Shown in pieces: positions 33,254-42,535 of a DNA stretch of 64,000 nt. A model generated the notes under the pieces. The model was not told where the DNA came from. It was given only the letters and a program-made list of their open reading frames with translations, and did no database searches. Position 1 is the first letter of the stretch. Each line of letters begins with the position of its first letter. Both the position numbers and the translations under genes were made by a program. This DNA comes from JABSSA01 sp039960995 (GTDB lineage: Bacteria > Pseudomonadota > Alphaproteobacteria > Rhodobacterales > Rhodobacteraceae), in assembly GCA_039960995.1 (NCBI GenBank), contig JBDVKF010000047.1:26847-90846 (forward strand), written 5' to 3'.

Positions 33254-34588
33254 TTAGGCGTTGTGGAATTCGGGATAGGCTTCCATGCCCAGTTCCGCCA
33301 TGTCGAGACCATTGATTTCGGCTTCTTCATCGACGCGTAAGCCCATGATTGCCTTGAGCACCAGCCAGACGACTGCCGAAGCGACGATTGTGAAGACGCC
33401 GACAACAACGATGCCATAAATCTGAGCGCCAATAGTCGCGTCTGAGTTCGTCAGAACAACGGCAAGTGTGCCCCAGATACCTGCAAACAGGTGAACCGGA
33501 ATTGCGCCAACAACATCGTCGATCTTCATGCGGTCAAGCATTGGGACAGCGAATACAACGATCACACCGCCAACAGCACCAATAATGGTCGCTATGCCCA
33601 AAGAAGGGGTCAAAGGCTCAGCTGTGATTGAAACCAGACCTGCAAGTGCGCCATTCAAAACCATCGTAAGGTCAGGTTTCTTGTAGAGAACTTGCGTCAG
33701 GATCAGCGCTGCAACAGCACCACCTGCGGCGGCTGTGTTTGTGTTCGCAAAGATGCGTGCCACGTCAGCGACGTCACCGACTGTCCCCATTGCCAACTGC
33801 GATCCACCGTTAAAGCCAAACCAACCCAGCCACAGGATGAATGTGCCCAAAGTTGCCAAAGCAAGGTTGGAACCCGGCATTGGGATTGTTTTGCCGTCTT
33901 TGTATTTGCCGATGCGTGGCCCAAGGATGAACGCGCCAACCAGAGCAGCCCAACCACCAACAGAGTGCACAACAGTTGAACCGGCAAAATCCAGAAATCC
34001 TGCAGTGTCCAAGAAACCGCCGCCCCATTTCCAGGATGCTTGTAGTGGATAGATGATGGACGTCAGAATGATAACGAAGAACAGGAACGGCCACAGTTTA
34101 ACACGCTCGGCCATCGTACCCGAAACGATGGAAGCTGTCGTGGCACAGAACATCAGTTGGAAGAAGAAATCTGAAGCAGTTGCCGCGTATGTGTAATCAT
34201 CGGCGTTTTCTGCGGATACTCCGACGGCCTCCATGACACCCGGTCCCCAAACACCGGACAGGACGCCTTCCATCATCCAAGTACCAAGTGGGTACATCAG
34301 ATTATAGCCGATCAAATAGTAAAAGATGGCGGCGAAGGAAAAGAGCGCGATGTTCTTAGTTAGCTGCATTGCAACGTTCTTGGAACGAACAAGACCCGCT
34401 TCGAGCATTGCAAAGCCGGCTGCCATCCAAAAGACGAGGAAGCCACCGATCAAAAACAGAAGGCTGTTGTAAATAAAGACGGAGTCCGTCGAGGCATTAA
34501 CCCCTGGGGTTGGTCCGTCCTGAGCAAGACCAAGGCTTGGCAAAGCAACCAGTGCCAAAGCCGGAGCAAGCGTTTTAGTGAGTTTCAT
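33254..34588 (-). CDS. amtB: Ammonium transporter AmtB
   Basis: A 444-residue Amt/MEP/Rh channel with a cleavable signal (residues 1-22, ending LGLA) and eleven membrane segments. Key stretches are FWMAAGFAMLEAGLVRSKNV, NIALFSFAAIFYYLIGYNLM and DFAGSTVVHSVGGWAALVGA, including the His of the pore; the second pore His is in IPVHLFAGIWGTLA. It takes up ammonium under nitrogen limitation. GlnK, its regulator, is encoded 27 bases upstream on the same strand. Confidence 0.96.
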   Translation of the reverse strand: MKLTKTLAPALALVALPSLGLAQDGPTPGVNASTDSVFIYNSLLFLIGGFLVFWMAAGFAMLEAGLVRSKNVAMQLTKNIALFSFAAIFYYLIGYNLMYPLGTWMMEGVLSGVWGPGVMEAVGVSAENADDYTYAATASDFFFQLMFCATTASIVSGTMAERVKLWPFLFFVIILTSIIYPLQASWKWGGGFLDTAGFLDFAGSTVVHSVGGWAALVGAFILGPRIGKYKDGKTIPMPGSNLALATLGTFILWLGWFGFNGGSQLAMGTVGDVADVARIFANTNTAAAGGAVAALILTQVLYKKPDLTMVLNGALAGLVSITAEPLTPSLGIATIIGAVGGVIVVFAVPMLDRMKIDDVVGAIPVHLFAGIWGTLAVVLTNSDATIGAQIYGIVVVGVFTIVASAVVWLVLKAIMGLRVDEEAEINGLDMAELGMEAYPEFHNA

Positions 34589-34615
34589 TTGTCCGTTTCC
34601 TTTGGAACAATCGCG

Positions 34616-34957
34616 TTAAAGCGCGTCTTCGTTGGTTTCGCCGGTGCGTACCCGCACAGCTTGTTCGATATCCAAAACAAAGATCTTCCCATCGCCGATT
34701 TTGCCCGTTTGAGCTGTCTTGGTGATGGTTTCGACGATCTGATCAGCCATGCTTGCTGCGACCGCGATTTCGATTTTTACTTTGGGTACAAAATTCACGG
34801 CGTATTCAGCGCCGCGATAAATTTCTGTGTGACCTGATTGTGAGCCAAAGCCCTTGATCTCGGTCACCATCATTCCGCGTATACCTGCTTCGGTCAGCGC
34901 CTCGCGCACCTCTTCAAGCTTAAACGGTTTGATCGTTGCTATGATCAATTTCACCAC
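34616..34957 (-). CDS. glnK: Nitrogen regulatory protein P-II (GlnK)
   Basis: A 112-113 residue trimeric signalling protein that blocks AmtB and senses ATP, ADP and 2-oxoglutarate. The start is GTG at 34957 or, more in keeping with the family (MKLIIATIKPFK), the next GTG at 34954. The T-loop tyrosine of uridylylation is in RGAEYAVNFVPK, and TGKIGDGKIFV and RVRTGETNEDAL are the family signatures. No sigma-54 promoter was recognised upstream, but a 23-base tandem repeat lies ~115 bases before the gene. Confidence 0.95.
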   Translation of the reverse strand: MVKLIIATIKPFKLEEVREALTEAGIRGMMVTEIKGFGSQSGHTEIYRGAEYAVNFVPKVKIEIAVAASMADQIVETITKTAQTGKIGDGKIFVLDIEQAVRVRTGETNEDAL

Positions 34958-35070
34958 ATGTCCCCTTTTTTAGCAGACCCGAAGCCCACCCACATTGTGG
35001 TCCGTAAAAGAGGGTAGTGAACGCCTAAGGCAAAGGCATTACGCCAGATTCAGGGCTCAGTTTGGCGTCA

Positions 35071-35122
35071 CCTAGTTTAAAAAATAGGCAAATATCGCGC
35101 CTAGTTTAAAAAATAGGCAAAT
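35071..35122. repeat. Tandem 23-base direct repeat in the glnK/penicillin-binding protein divergent region
   Basis: Two identical 23-base copies, 35071-35093 and 35100-35122, are separated by six bases (period 29). Each begins CCTAGTTTAAAAAATAGG, an imperfect inverted repeat (CCTA...TAGG) around an A-rich centre. They lie ~115 bases before glnK and ~88 before the penicillin-binding protein gene, so they may be operator sites for either. Confidence 0.7.
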
Positions 35123-35209
35123 TATATATGGATGAATGGTGAAACGAAGGTGTGCGTTTCTCTGTTCGAACCACTATATAAGTAAAAAAACAGGCAGACA
35201 GCAGATGTC

Positions 35210-37417
35210 ATGAGTGATTCACGCAAGAAAAAGCGACCTTTGGTTGCCGATCGTCGGTACACAACGAAAAAAGCGGCAAAACCCGCTCCTAAACGGAAAA
35301 CGACTCGCAAAAAGACAAAGCGACGCCCAGTCCGGAAGTCGAACATCTTTGTGCGCGCTTGGCGTTTCCTTTGGAGTTTGGTCTGGGGTGCAACATGGCG
35401 CGTTAGCGCGTTCGCGATGGTGTTCTTGGCCTTGGCCGTTGGCTATTTTTGGACAACGTTGCCTGCAGTCGATGAACTGTTGGATGGGCGTGCGCGTGGA
35501 TCGGTGACGTTGCTGGATCGCGACGGGGCCGTTTTTGCATGGCGCGGCGATCAGTTTGGCGGCGTTGTAACGGCGGAAAACGTTTCAAAGCATCTTAGAA
35601 ACGCAGTGGTCGCAACTGAAGACAAGAGGTTTTATCGGCATTTCGGTATCAGCCCTCGTGGCGTAGCAAGCGCTGTTCGGATCAATCTTCGAGAAGGGCG
35701 CGGACCGTTACAGGGGCATGGTGGGTCTACTATCACGCAACAAACGGCGAAACTGCTATGCCTTGGCCGCGAATTTGACCCACAAGAATGGGAAGACGAA
35801 GCAGAGTATTTATCGGATTGTCGCCGGGGCTCATTGCAGAGAAAAGCGCATGAAGCGCTGTATGCTCTGGCCATGGAGGTCAAGTATTCCAAGAACGAAA
35901 TTCTTTCGATCTATATGAACCGGGCTTATTTTGGTGGCGGTGCGTATGGTGTAGAAGCAGCCGCGCGGCGGTATTTCGGCAAACCAGCAGCCGAAACAAA
36001 CGCAGCCGAAGGCGCGATGCTTGCGGGACTTTTGACTGCTCCGTCTGTTCTGTCTCCTACAGCTAATCTTGAACGGTCTCAGAACCGGGCGGCAACCGTT
36101 TTGCGGTTGATGAATGACCAAGGTCACCTGAGCGACGCAGAGCGTGCAGAAGCGATGAAAAACCCGGCTAGGTTAAGCCAAGCTGCGGCAGCACGCGCGG
36201 GTGGATATTATGCCGATTGGGTCATGTCGTCTGGCCCGGAATTCTTTACGCGGGACACAACAGAAGATGTTGTGATCCGAACGACATTTGACCAACGCAT
36301 TCAAACGGCAGCCGAAGAGGCTGTGCGCGAAGTGTTCGCAAATAAAGTGAGCGAGGGGTCCAAAGCGCAAACGGCCGTCGTCGTAATGAGCGCAGATGGC
36401 GCCGTGCGTGCGATGGTCGGTGGACGCGAAACCAAAGTGGCCGGCGCGTTTAACAGAGCCACTCAGGCAAAGCGTCAAACAGGTTCGGCGTTCAAACCGT
36501 TTGTTTATGCCACTGCATTGGACTTGGGAAGCTCGCCTTACGATATCGCGGATGACGCTCCGTACTGTATAAACATTCCGGGGTCAGGCAAATGGTGTCC
36601 AAAGAACTATAATAACAAGTTCGGGGGTCCGGTGTCTCTTGTTTATGCACTTGAACAGTCCTTGAATATCCCGGCGGTCAAAGTCAGCGAGAGGGTTGGC
36701 CGTGATTTGGTCCGCCAAGTGGCCAGTCAATTTGGGTTAAAAAGCGAACTTGCGGCCGGACCCGCGCTTGCTTTGGGGGCGTCAGAAAGCACACTGACAA
36801 CTATGACCGCAGCTTATGCTGGGATCTTGAACGGGGGGTCATCCGTTACACCATATGGCTTAGTGGAACTGCGTTTGCGTGGTGACGACGAATCCCTGAT
36901 GGACACAAGCGGCGGTATTGGTGAACGGGTCATCAGAAACCAAGCGGCAGGTGAATTGATCTGGATGATGGAAAAAGTCGTCAGTCAAGGCACCGGTGCG
37001 CGCGCCAAATTTGGTGACCGTCAAATCGCAGGAAAGACCGGAACAACGCAAGCAGCCCGCGACGCGTGGTTTATCGGCTTCACAGCCGATTACGTTGCTG
37101 GTGTTTGGATGGGGTATGACGACAACACCCCGTTAAGGGGGGTAACAGGTGGTGGGTTGCCCGCAGACATCTGGAAAGAAACCATGATGCGTGTTCACGA
37201 AGGAATGCCCAACACGCCTTTGCCCATGATCGTACCAGCCCAACCGCAAAGGGCACCTGAAATCGTGCGCCAAGAATCGCGCCAACAACCAAATCAGCAG
37301 CCACGTCGACAGGCGCGTCCAGAGGGTGCCATTGAAAGGGTATTGCGTGGAATTTTTGGCGGTGGAGCAAGCCAAGGCAACGGGCCACCGCGCAAAAGCA
37401 GTAGCGATGACCGTTAA
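35210..37417 (+). CDS. Class A penicillin-binding protein (glycosyltransferase-transpeptidase)
   Basis: A 735-residue bifunctional peptidoglycan synthase. A very basic cytoplasmic tail (residues 1-45) precedes one membrane helix (~55-80). The glycosyltransferase domain has EDKRFYRHFGI and GHGGSTITQQTAK; the transpeptidase has TGSAFKPF (SxxK serine), SLN, and AGKTGTTQAARDAWFIGF (KTG). The C-terminal ~70 residues are Pro/Gln/Arg-rich and probably disordered. It resembles PBP1A/PBP2D-type enzymes. It is a single-gene unit facing mlaC. Confidence 0.93.
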   Translation: MSDSRKKKRPLVADRRYTTKKAAKPAPKRKTTRKKTKRRPVRKSNIFVRAWRFLWSLVWGATWRVSAFAMVFLALAVGYFWTTLPAVDELLDGRARGSVTLLDRDGAVFAWRGDQFGGVVTAENVSKHLRNAVVATEDKRFYRHFGISPRGVASAVRINLREGRGPLQGHGGSTITQQTAKLLCLGREFDPQEWEDEAEYLSDCRRGSLQRKAHEALYALAMEVKYSKNEILSIYMNRAYFGGGAYGVEAAARRYFGKPAAETNAAEGAMLAGLLTAPSVLSPTANLERSQNRAATVLRLMNDQGHLSDAERAEAMKNPARLSQAAAARAGGYYADWVMSSGPEFFTRDTTEDVVIRTTFDQRIQTAAEEAVREVFANKVSEGSKAQTAVVVMSADGAVRAMVGGRETKVAGAFNRATQAKRQTGSAFKPFVYATALDLGSSPYDIADDAPYCINIPGSGKWCPKNYNNKFGGPVSLVYALEQSLNIPAVKVSERVGRDLVRQVASQFGLKSELAAGPALALGASESTLTTMTAAYAGILNGGSSVTPYGLVELRLRGDDESLMDTSGGIGERVIRNQAAGELIWMMEKVVSQGTGARAKFGDRQIAGKTGTTQAARDAWFIGFTADYVAGVWMGYDDNTPLRGVTGGGLPADIWKETMMRVHEGMPNTPLPMIVPAQPQRAPEIVRQESRQQPNQQPRRQARPEGAIERVLRGIFGGGASQGNGPPRKSSSDDR

Positions 37418-37438
37418 CACATACCAATTTGACCGGTT

Positions 37439-38032
37439 TCAGCTTTGTTTTTTGAGATCCGCGATCATCTTGTCGATGCTACCGCCGTTGCGATCCAAAA
37501 GCGCACCTACCTCTGTGCGCTCGGTAAGCAACAAATTGATGCCCTCAATGAACATATTAAAGAACAGGTCTTTGCCGGTTCGGTCAGAGACATGAAACGT
37601 CACTTCAAAGGGGGATTGCCCTCGAAGAAAGGCTGTCGTTGAGACTTCGTACCAGTTTTTGACCGCTTTGACGTTCTTTATCTCAAGCCGACCGCCAATG
37701 AATTCGCGGAATCGGCGTCCATATTTGCGAGAGATATACCCTTGGAAGGCTTTCGAAAAACTCTTCTTTTGCGAGGACGACGCGCGCCGCCCATCCACAC
37801 CCATTGCATAAGCGGAGATGTATGATGTGTCGCTGTATCGCGCAAAAATGCGTTCGAAATCGCGGAACATCGCGTTTTCAGATTTACCAGATGCAATCAC
37901 ACCGTTGATGTCTTCAACAAGATCGGTGACGAGGCCCCGGGCACCGGATTCTGTCAACGCGAACGCTGGAACCGCAGGAAGCGTAAGCCCTGCGCAAATG
38001 GATGTAGTCAAAAAGTTGCGGCGAAACATCAT
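37439..38032 (-). CDS. mlaC: Phospholipid-binding periplasmic protein MlaC (Ttg2D)
   Basis: A 197-residue exported protein: the signal runs to about residue 26 (AVPAFA). The MlaC pattern ARYSDTSYISAYAMGVDGRR, KSFSKAFQGYISRKYGRRFR and VKNWYEVSTTAFLRGQSPFE is visible. It shuttles phospholipids between outer-membrane MlaA and the inner-membrane MlaFEDB complex. It directly follows mlaA without a gap; mlaFEDB are not in the window. Confidence 0.88.
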   Translation of the reverse strand: MMFRRNFLTTSICAGLTLPAVPAFALTESGARGLVTDLVEDINGVIASGKSENAMFRDFERIFARYSDTSYISAYAMGVDGRRASSSQKKSFSKAFQGYISRKYGRRFREFIGGRLEIKNVKAVKNWYEVSTTAFLRGQSPFEVTFHVSDRTGKDLFFNMFIEGINLLLTERTEVGALLDRNGGSIDKMIADLKKQS

Positions 38033-38794
38033 TTAGAAACCTTCCGTATCAAGCGCAAACGGGTCGATCTCGGATGCTGCATCTTCCTGCCCCAGCTCAA
38101 AACGCCGGTTCTGCAAGTAGATCAAACGAGCTTGCGCGTAGCTATCTGCACTTTCATATAGTATGCCATCGATCGTATCCGCAAAACGCCCTCGATCACC
38201 AATGCGCGATGCGCCGCCGGCCAACGGGCTATAATACTGCTCTGGACTGTCCAAAATATAGCTCAATGGGTTCGTGAACAAGTCGACAACCATCCCGGCG
38301 GTATCCCGCTGAGTTGACGGGCCAGCAATCGGTAATTCCAAATATGTTCCTTCGTCGACACCCCAGACGTGAAGGGTTTCGCCGAAATCAGTGTCGACTT
38401 CGGAAACACCAAATTCTGATGCTGCATCAAACAACCCGCCAAGCCCAAGGACAGTATTGATCACAAATCGACTTGTCGAAATGCCGACGTTCTTCAATTT
38501 TCCTTGAAGCAAATTGTTGACCACATTGGATGGTTCACCCAAGTTCGAGGCGAAATTGCTCACGCTGTCTTCGACTTCGTCAGGCAAAACGCTCGTATAA
38601 CCTTGTCCAGCGGGTCTCACGATTGCACGATCTAACTTGCGATTAAAAGCGTGAACGCCGCGATTTTGCCGTTCATAAGGATCATGGATTCCGGTTGCAG
38701 CAGATGAAACGTCGCGTTGTGGTGAACATGCACCCAACAATATCAGCGCAATGACGCCGACAGTCATCCGATTTGCGTGTTTCAAAAGAGGCAA
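38033..38794 (-). CDS. mlaA: Outer-membrane lipoprotein MlaA (VacJ)
   Basis: A 253-residue lipoprotein. The lipobox is LLGAC at residues 19-23 with Cys as lipid anchor. The VacJ core is YERQNRGVHAFNRKLDRAIV, NFASNLGEPSNVVNNLLQGK and RFVINTVLGLGGLFDAASEF, closing with VDEGTYLELPIAGPSTQRDT. MlaA removes misplaced phospholipids from the outer leaflet of the outer membrane. It is immediately adjacent to mlaC (stop then start), a common alphaproteobacterial arrangement. Confidence 0.93.
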   Translation of the reverse strand: MPLLKHANRMTVGVIALILLGACSPQRDVSSAATGIHDPYERQNRGVHAFNRKLDRAIVRPAGQGYTSVLPDEVEDSVSNFASNLGEPSNVVNNLLQGKLKNVGISTSRFVINTVLGLGGLFDAASEFGVSEVDTDFGETLHVWGVDEGTYLELPIAGPSTQRDTAGMVVDLFTNPLSYILDSPEQYYSPLAGGASRIGDRGRFADTIDGILYESADSYAQARLIYLQNRRFELGQEDAASEIDPFALDTEGF

Positions 38795-38960
38795 TGGTAA
38801 TCTCCGACGAATATGGTATTGGGCTAATTAATCTTTACCGTTACTTTGCCCAGATGCGACAGTACGGAATTCACGTCCTGTGGCATGAACGCGACACGGC
38901 GTTGAACACTAGATCAATTCTTGGTCAATAGCGGACCCGAGACGGACTTTAAAGGTACTA

Positions 38961-40697
38961 ATGCAAGACAAAATCATGAAACAGGGCCGGGCCGAACTAC
39001 GAGCTGCGCGTGCCGAAAGTCGAAGCCTATATTGGGTCGTCGGACTATTTAGTATGTTTGCGAACATGTTGATGCTGACCGGACCGCTTTACATGCTTCA
39101 GGTTTACGATCGGGTTCTAGGCTCTCGATCCGAGGAAACGTTGATTGCTTTATCGCTCTTGGTTGTCTTTCTCTACGGAGTGATGGGGCTGCTGGATTAT
39201 ACGCGTGGCCGCATAATGGCGCGTGTCGGTGCGCGGTTTCAGGCGAAATTGGACCGGCGCGTGTTTGACGCCGTCATTCGCAAGTCCGCTGTCGCGCCTG
39301 ATCTGCAAACGCAATCTGGCCTTGCTGATCTCGAATCTGTTCAACGTTTGATGACGTCACCTGTCTTGATGGCATTTTTCGATTTGCCATGGACGCCGAT
39401 CTTCTTTGCCGGGATCTTTCTGTTCCATCCACTGCTCGGCTGGACTGCTCTGGCGGGTGGCTTGGTGTTGGTTCTCATCACGGTTTTGAACCAATGGCTG
39501 TCGCGCCGTCCACAATCGGACGCCGGAATGGCCAGTCAACGCGCCGGTGCGATGGCTGATCAAATTCGGATCGAAGCAGAGATGGTTCAGGCCATGGGAA
39601 TGCGCGACAACGCGTTTTCGCGCTGGCAAGAAACCCGAATGGAAGCGCTTCAGGGCCAAATCCGTGCAACAGATGTTGGCGGCGGCTTTACATCCATGAC
39701 CAAAACGCTTCGTTTGTTCCTGCAAAGTGCGATGTTGGGTCTTGGTGCTTATCTTGTTTTGCAAAATGAGATGACGCCTGGTGCAATGATTGCCGGTTCT
39801 ATCCTTTTGGGGCGCGCGCTCGCGCCTGTCGAAATGATGCTGAACCAATGGCCAGCGGTTCAGCGTGCAATGAAAGGTTGGGAAGTCCTGGCAGAACTGC
39901 TTGGGACGGTTTCCCCAGAAGCGCCGAAAACAGCGTTGCCCAAACCAAAAGCACGACTGATCGCAAAAGCGCTTACAGTTATTCCGCCTGGTGAAAAACA
40001 AGCGTCTTTGCGTAATCTGAATTTTGAACTCAGGCCTGGACAGGCACTGGGGATCATCGGACCCTCGGGCGCGGGCAAGTCGACTTTGGCGCGTGCTTTG
40101 ACAGGTGTGTGGCGGCCAGCTGGCGGGTCTATTCGGTTGGATTCAGCAGCGCTGGATCAATACGAACCTCATATCTTAGGCCAGCACGTCGGTTATTTGC
40201 CGCAACGTGTGCAGTTGTTTGATGGCACAATTGCAGAGAACATCGCGCGATTGACACCACAACCGGATGACGCCGCAGTTGTTGCTGCTGCGAAAAAAGC
40301 CGACGCGCATGAAATGATTTTGGAGCTGCCGCAAGGGTACGATACCCGTGTTCAATCGGGGCTTCACAGATTGTCTGGCGGTCAAATCCAGCGCATTGGC
40401 CTTGCACGCGCCTTGTACAACGATCCCGTATTGGTCGTTTTGGATGAACCGAACTCAAATCTCGACAATGAAGGGACGTTGGCGCTGAACACATCGATCC
40501 GCGCCATGAAGGAAATGGGGCATTCGATCATGATCATGGCTCACAGACCCGCAGCGATACAAGAATGTGATACCTTGTTGATGCTTGAAAATGGTATGAG
40601 AGCGGCCTTTGGTCCGAAAGAAGAAGTTCTAAAAGCGATGGTTAAAAATCACCAGCAAATCAAGCAGTCGCCAGCTGCTGCCGGAGGAGTGACATGA
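38961..40697 (+). CDS. Type I secretion ABC exporter (PrtD/HlyB type)
   Basis: A 578-residue half-transporter. Membrane domain: residues ~20-310 (MFANMLMLTGPLYMLQVYDR, typical of PrtD/LapB exporters). Nucleotide-binding domain: Walker A GPSGAGKSTLARAL near 372, Q-loop, signature LSGGQIQRIGLARALYNDP, Walker B VVLDEPNSNLD. It lacks the N-terminal peptidase-like domain of HlyB, so it belongs to the PrtD class that exports RTX proteins. The following HlyD-like gene starts within its last bases. No RTX substrate or TolC is encoded nearby. Confidence 0.9.
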   Translation: MQDKIMKQGRAELRAARAESRSLYWVVGLFSMFANMLMLTGPLYMLQVYDRVLGSRSEETLIALSLLVVFLYGVMGLLDYTRGRIMARVGARFQAKLDRRVFDAVIRKSAVAPDLQTQSGLADLESVQRLMTSPVLMAFFDLPWTPIFFAGIFLFHPLLGWTALAGGLVLVLITVLNQWLSRRPQSDAGMASQRAGAMADQIRIEAEMVQAMGMRDNAFSRWQETRMEALQGQIRATDVGGGFTSMTKTLRLFLQSAMLGLGAYLVLQNEMTPGAMIAGSILLGRALAPVEMMLNQWPAVQRAMKGWEVLAELLGTVSPEAPKTALPKPKARLIAKALTVIPPGEKQASLRNLNFELRPGQALGIIGPSGAGKSTLARALTGVWRPAGGSIRLDSAALDQYEPHILGQHVGYLPQRVQLFDGTIAENIARLTPQPDDAAVVAAAKKADAHEMILELPQGYDTRVQSGLHRLSGGQIQRIGLARALYNDPVLVVLDEPNSNLDNEGTLALNTSIRAMKEMGHSIMIMAHRPAAIQECDTLLMLENGMRAAFGPKEEVLKAMVKNHQQIKQSPAAAGGVT

Positions 40698-41995
40698 GTC
40701 AAAACAACTGGAGCGCAAAAGCGCCGGTCATCATTGGAATGATTGGTCTTGTCGTATTTTTTGGTGGGTTCATCGCGTGGGGCGTCATCACGCAAATCTC
40801 GGGTGCAATCATCGCGTCTGGCCGAATCGAAGTGGATCAAAATCGACAGATCGTGCAGCATCCAACCGGTGGTGTGGTTTCCGACATCCGTGTCCAAGAA
40901 GGTGATGTCGTCATAGCTGGCGATGTCTTGATCGAATTGGATAAAACGCAATTGGTGTCTCAATTGGCTATTGTCGAAGGACAATTGTATGAATTGATGG
41001 CGCGTCGCGGTCGTTTGGAAGCCGAGCGCGATGGGGCGGACGAGCTTGAATTCGAAGATGAATTGCTGACTGGGGCTCAACAAAACCCTGACATTGATGA
41101 ATTGGTCAACGGTCAAAGCAATTTGTTCTTTGCGCGTCGCGAAACCAGTGCACGCGAAAAGGAACAAATGGGGCAGCGGCGTATCCAGATCACCAATCAG
41201 ATCGAAGGCATCGACGCCCAAGATGTCTCTTTGCAGGAACAGCTGTCCCTGATCCAACAAGAGCTGACCAGCCAACAATCATTGCTGGACCGTGGTCTTG
41301 CCCCAGCGGGCACTGTTTTGGCGCTACAACGTCAATCTGCTTCTCTAGGGGGTCAGTTGGGCGAACTCGCGGCGTCAAAAGCGCAAGCACAAGAACGTAT
41401 TACTGAGCTTGAAATTCAAGAATTGTCCATGACTACTCAGCGCCGTGAAGAAGCAATCACAACCTTGCGGGATTTGCGGTATCGCGAGCTGGAGTTTGTA
41501 GAACAGCGGTCTTCGTTGATTGCAGATATCGAACGTCAGTTGATCCGCGCACCTGTATCAGGGATCGTTTATGGCCTGCGGGTGCAGACAATGCGATCTG
41601 TTATTCGCGGGGCCGATCCGGTTTTGTATCTTGTTCCGCAAGACCGTCCATTGGTAATTGCCGCACGTGTTGACCCCATTCACATCGACCAGATCGTGAC
41701 AGGGCAGGCCGTGAACCTTCGCTTTTCGGCGTTGGATCAACGCACGACCCCCGAACTTGAAGGCAAGGTCACATTGGTGTCGGCGGATGCGTTTGAAGAT
41801 GAACAAGTTGGCGTCAGCTACTACCGAGCCGAGATTATTTTGAATCCTGGCGAAGTGGAAAAGCTGACCAACGGTCAAATCCTAATTCCCGGAATGCCGG
41901 TTGAGGCGTTCATTCGAACAGCTGATCGGTCCCCTCTGGGGTATCTGATCAAGCCTTTGGCTGATTACTTTAATCGCGCCTTCCGCGAAAGCTGA
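40694..41995 (+). CDS. HlyD-family membrane fusion protein (PrtE type)
   Basis: A 433-residue periplasmic adaptor with one N-terminal membrane helix (residues 12-34). The lipoyl-like segment ASGRIEVDQNRQIVQHPTGG and VVSDIRVQEGDVVIAGDVLI is followed by a long coiled-coil (residues ~110-260) and the second half of the lipoyl fold (RAPVSGIVYGLRVQTMRSVI). It couples the ABC exporter to an outer-membrane TolC channel, which is not in the window. It overlaps the exporter by four bases. Confidence 0.92.
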   Translation: MSQNNWSAKAPVIIGMIGLVVFFGGFIAWGVITQISGAIIASGRIEVDQNRQIVQHPTGGVVSDIRVQEGDVVIAGDVLIELDKTQLVSQLAIVEGQLYELMARRGRLEAERDGADELEFEDELLTGAQQNPDIDELVNGQSNLFFARRETSAREKEQMGQRRIQITNQIEGIDAQDVSLQEQLSLIQQELTSQQSLLDRGLAPAGTVLALQRQSASLGGQLGELAASKAQAQERITELEIQELSMTTQRREEAITTLRDLRYRELEFVEQRSSLIADIERQLIRAPVSGIVYGLRVQTMRSVIRGADPVLYLVPQDRPLVIAARVDPIHIDQIVTGQAVNLRFSALDQRTTPELEGKVTLVSADAFEDEQVGVSYYRAEIILNPGEVEKLTNGQILIPGMPVEAFIRTADRSPLGYLIKPLADYFNRAFRES

Positions 41996-42076
41996 TGAAA
42001 AAGTGCTGGGCGGCCTCTGGTCGCCTGCAAACTTTCGGTCTAGCGTTCGGGAAATCGTTTTGAAAAGGAATAGCCC

Positions 42077-42535
42077 ATGAGCATCGAAGCCCGTCTGTCA
42101 GAGCTTGGTGTCACGCTCCCTGATGCACCTGCACCTGCCGCGAACTATGTACCCTTTGTTCAAACCGGCGACATTGTTTATGTGTCTGGCCAAGTGAGCA
42201 TGGACGCAGATGGCTTTATCAAAGGCAAGCTTGGGGACAACATGGAAACCGACGCAGGCGCTGACGCTGCGCGCACCTGTGCAATTGGTCTGTTAGCGCA
42301 AGTAAAGGCGGCCTGTGGTGGTGATATCGAACGCCTTGTTCGCGTTGTTAAGCTGACCGGATTCGTCAATTCGACAGCAGATTTCGGCGACCAGCCAAAG
42401 GTCATCAATGGGGCATCGGATTTCCTGGTTGAAGCGTTGGGTGATCGGGGCCGTCATGCGCGGTCGGCTGTGTCTGCGGCATCGCTGCCCTTCGGTGTCG
42501 CCGTAGAGATCGAAGGCATTTTCCAGATCAAATGA
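42077..42535 (+). CDS. RidA/YjgF-family enamine deaminase-like protein
   Basis: A 152-residue protein of the YjgF/YER057c/UK114 family, the longer 'RutC-like/YoaB' subgroup. Family stretches are FVQTGDIVYVSGQVSMDADG, KAACGGDIERLVRVVKLTGF, and the end RHARSAVSAASLPFGVAVEI with the conserved RSAV-x-x-x-x-LP segment near the active arginine. It hydrolyses reactive 2-aminoacrylate-type imines or enamines. Its 3' end overlaps the next gene by four bases. Confidence 0.88.
   Translation: MSIEARLSELGVTLPDAPAPAANYVPFVQTGDIVYVSGQVSMDADGFIKGKLGDNMETDAGADAARTCAIGLLAQVKAACGGDIERLVRVVKLTGFVNSTADFGDQPKVINGASDFLVEALGDRGRHARSAVSAASLPFGVAVEIEGIFQIK

Noticed and set aside
35155..35200. TGTTCGAACC, a possible tRNA T-loop
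   Set aside because: No acceptor or anticodon stem around it; a chance match to the T-loop consensus.
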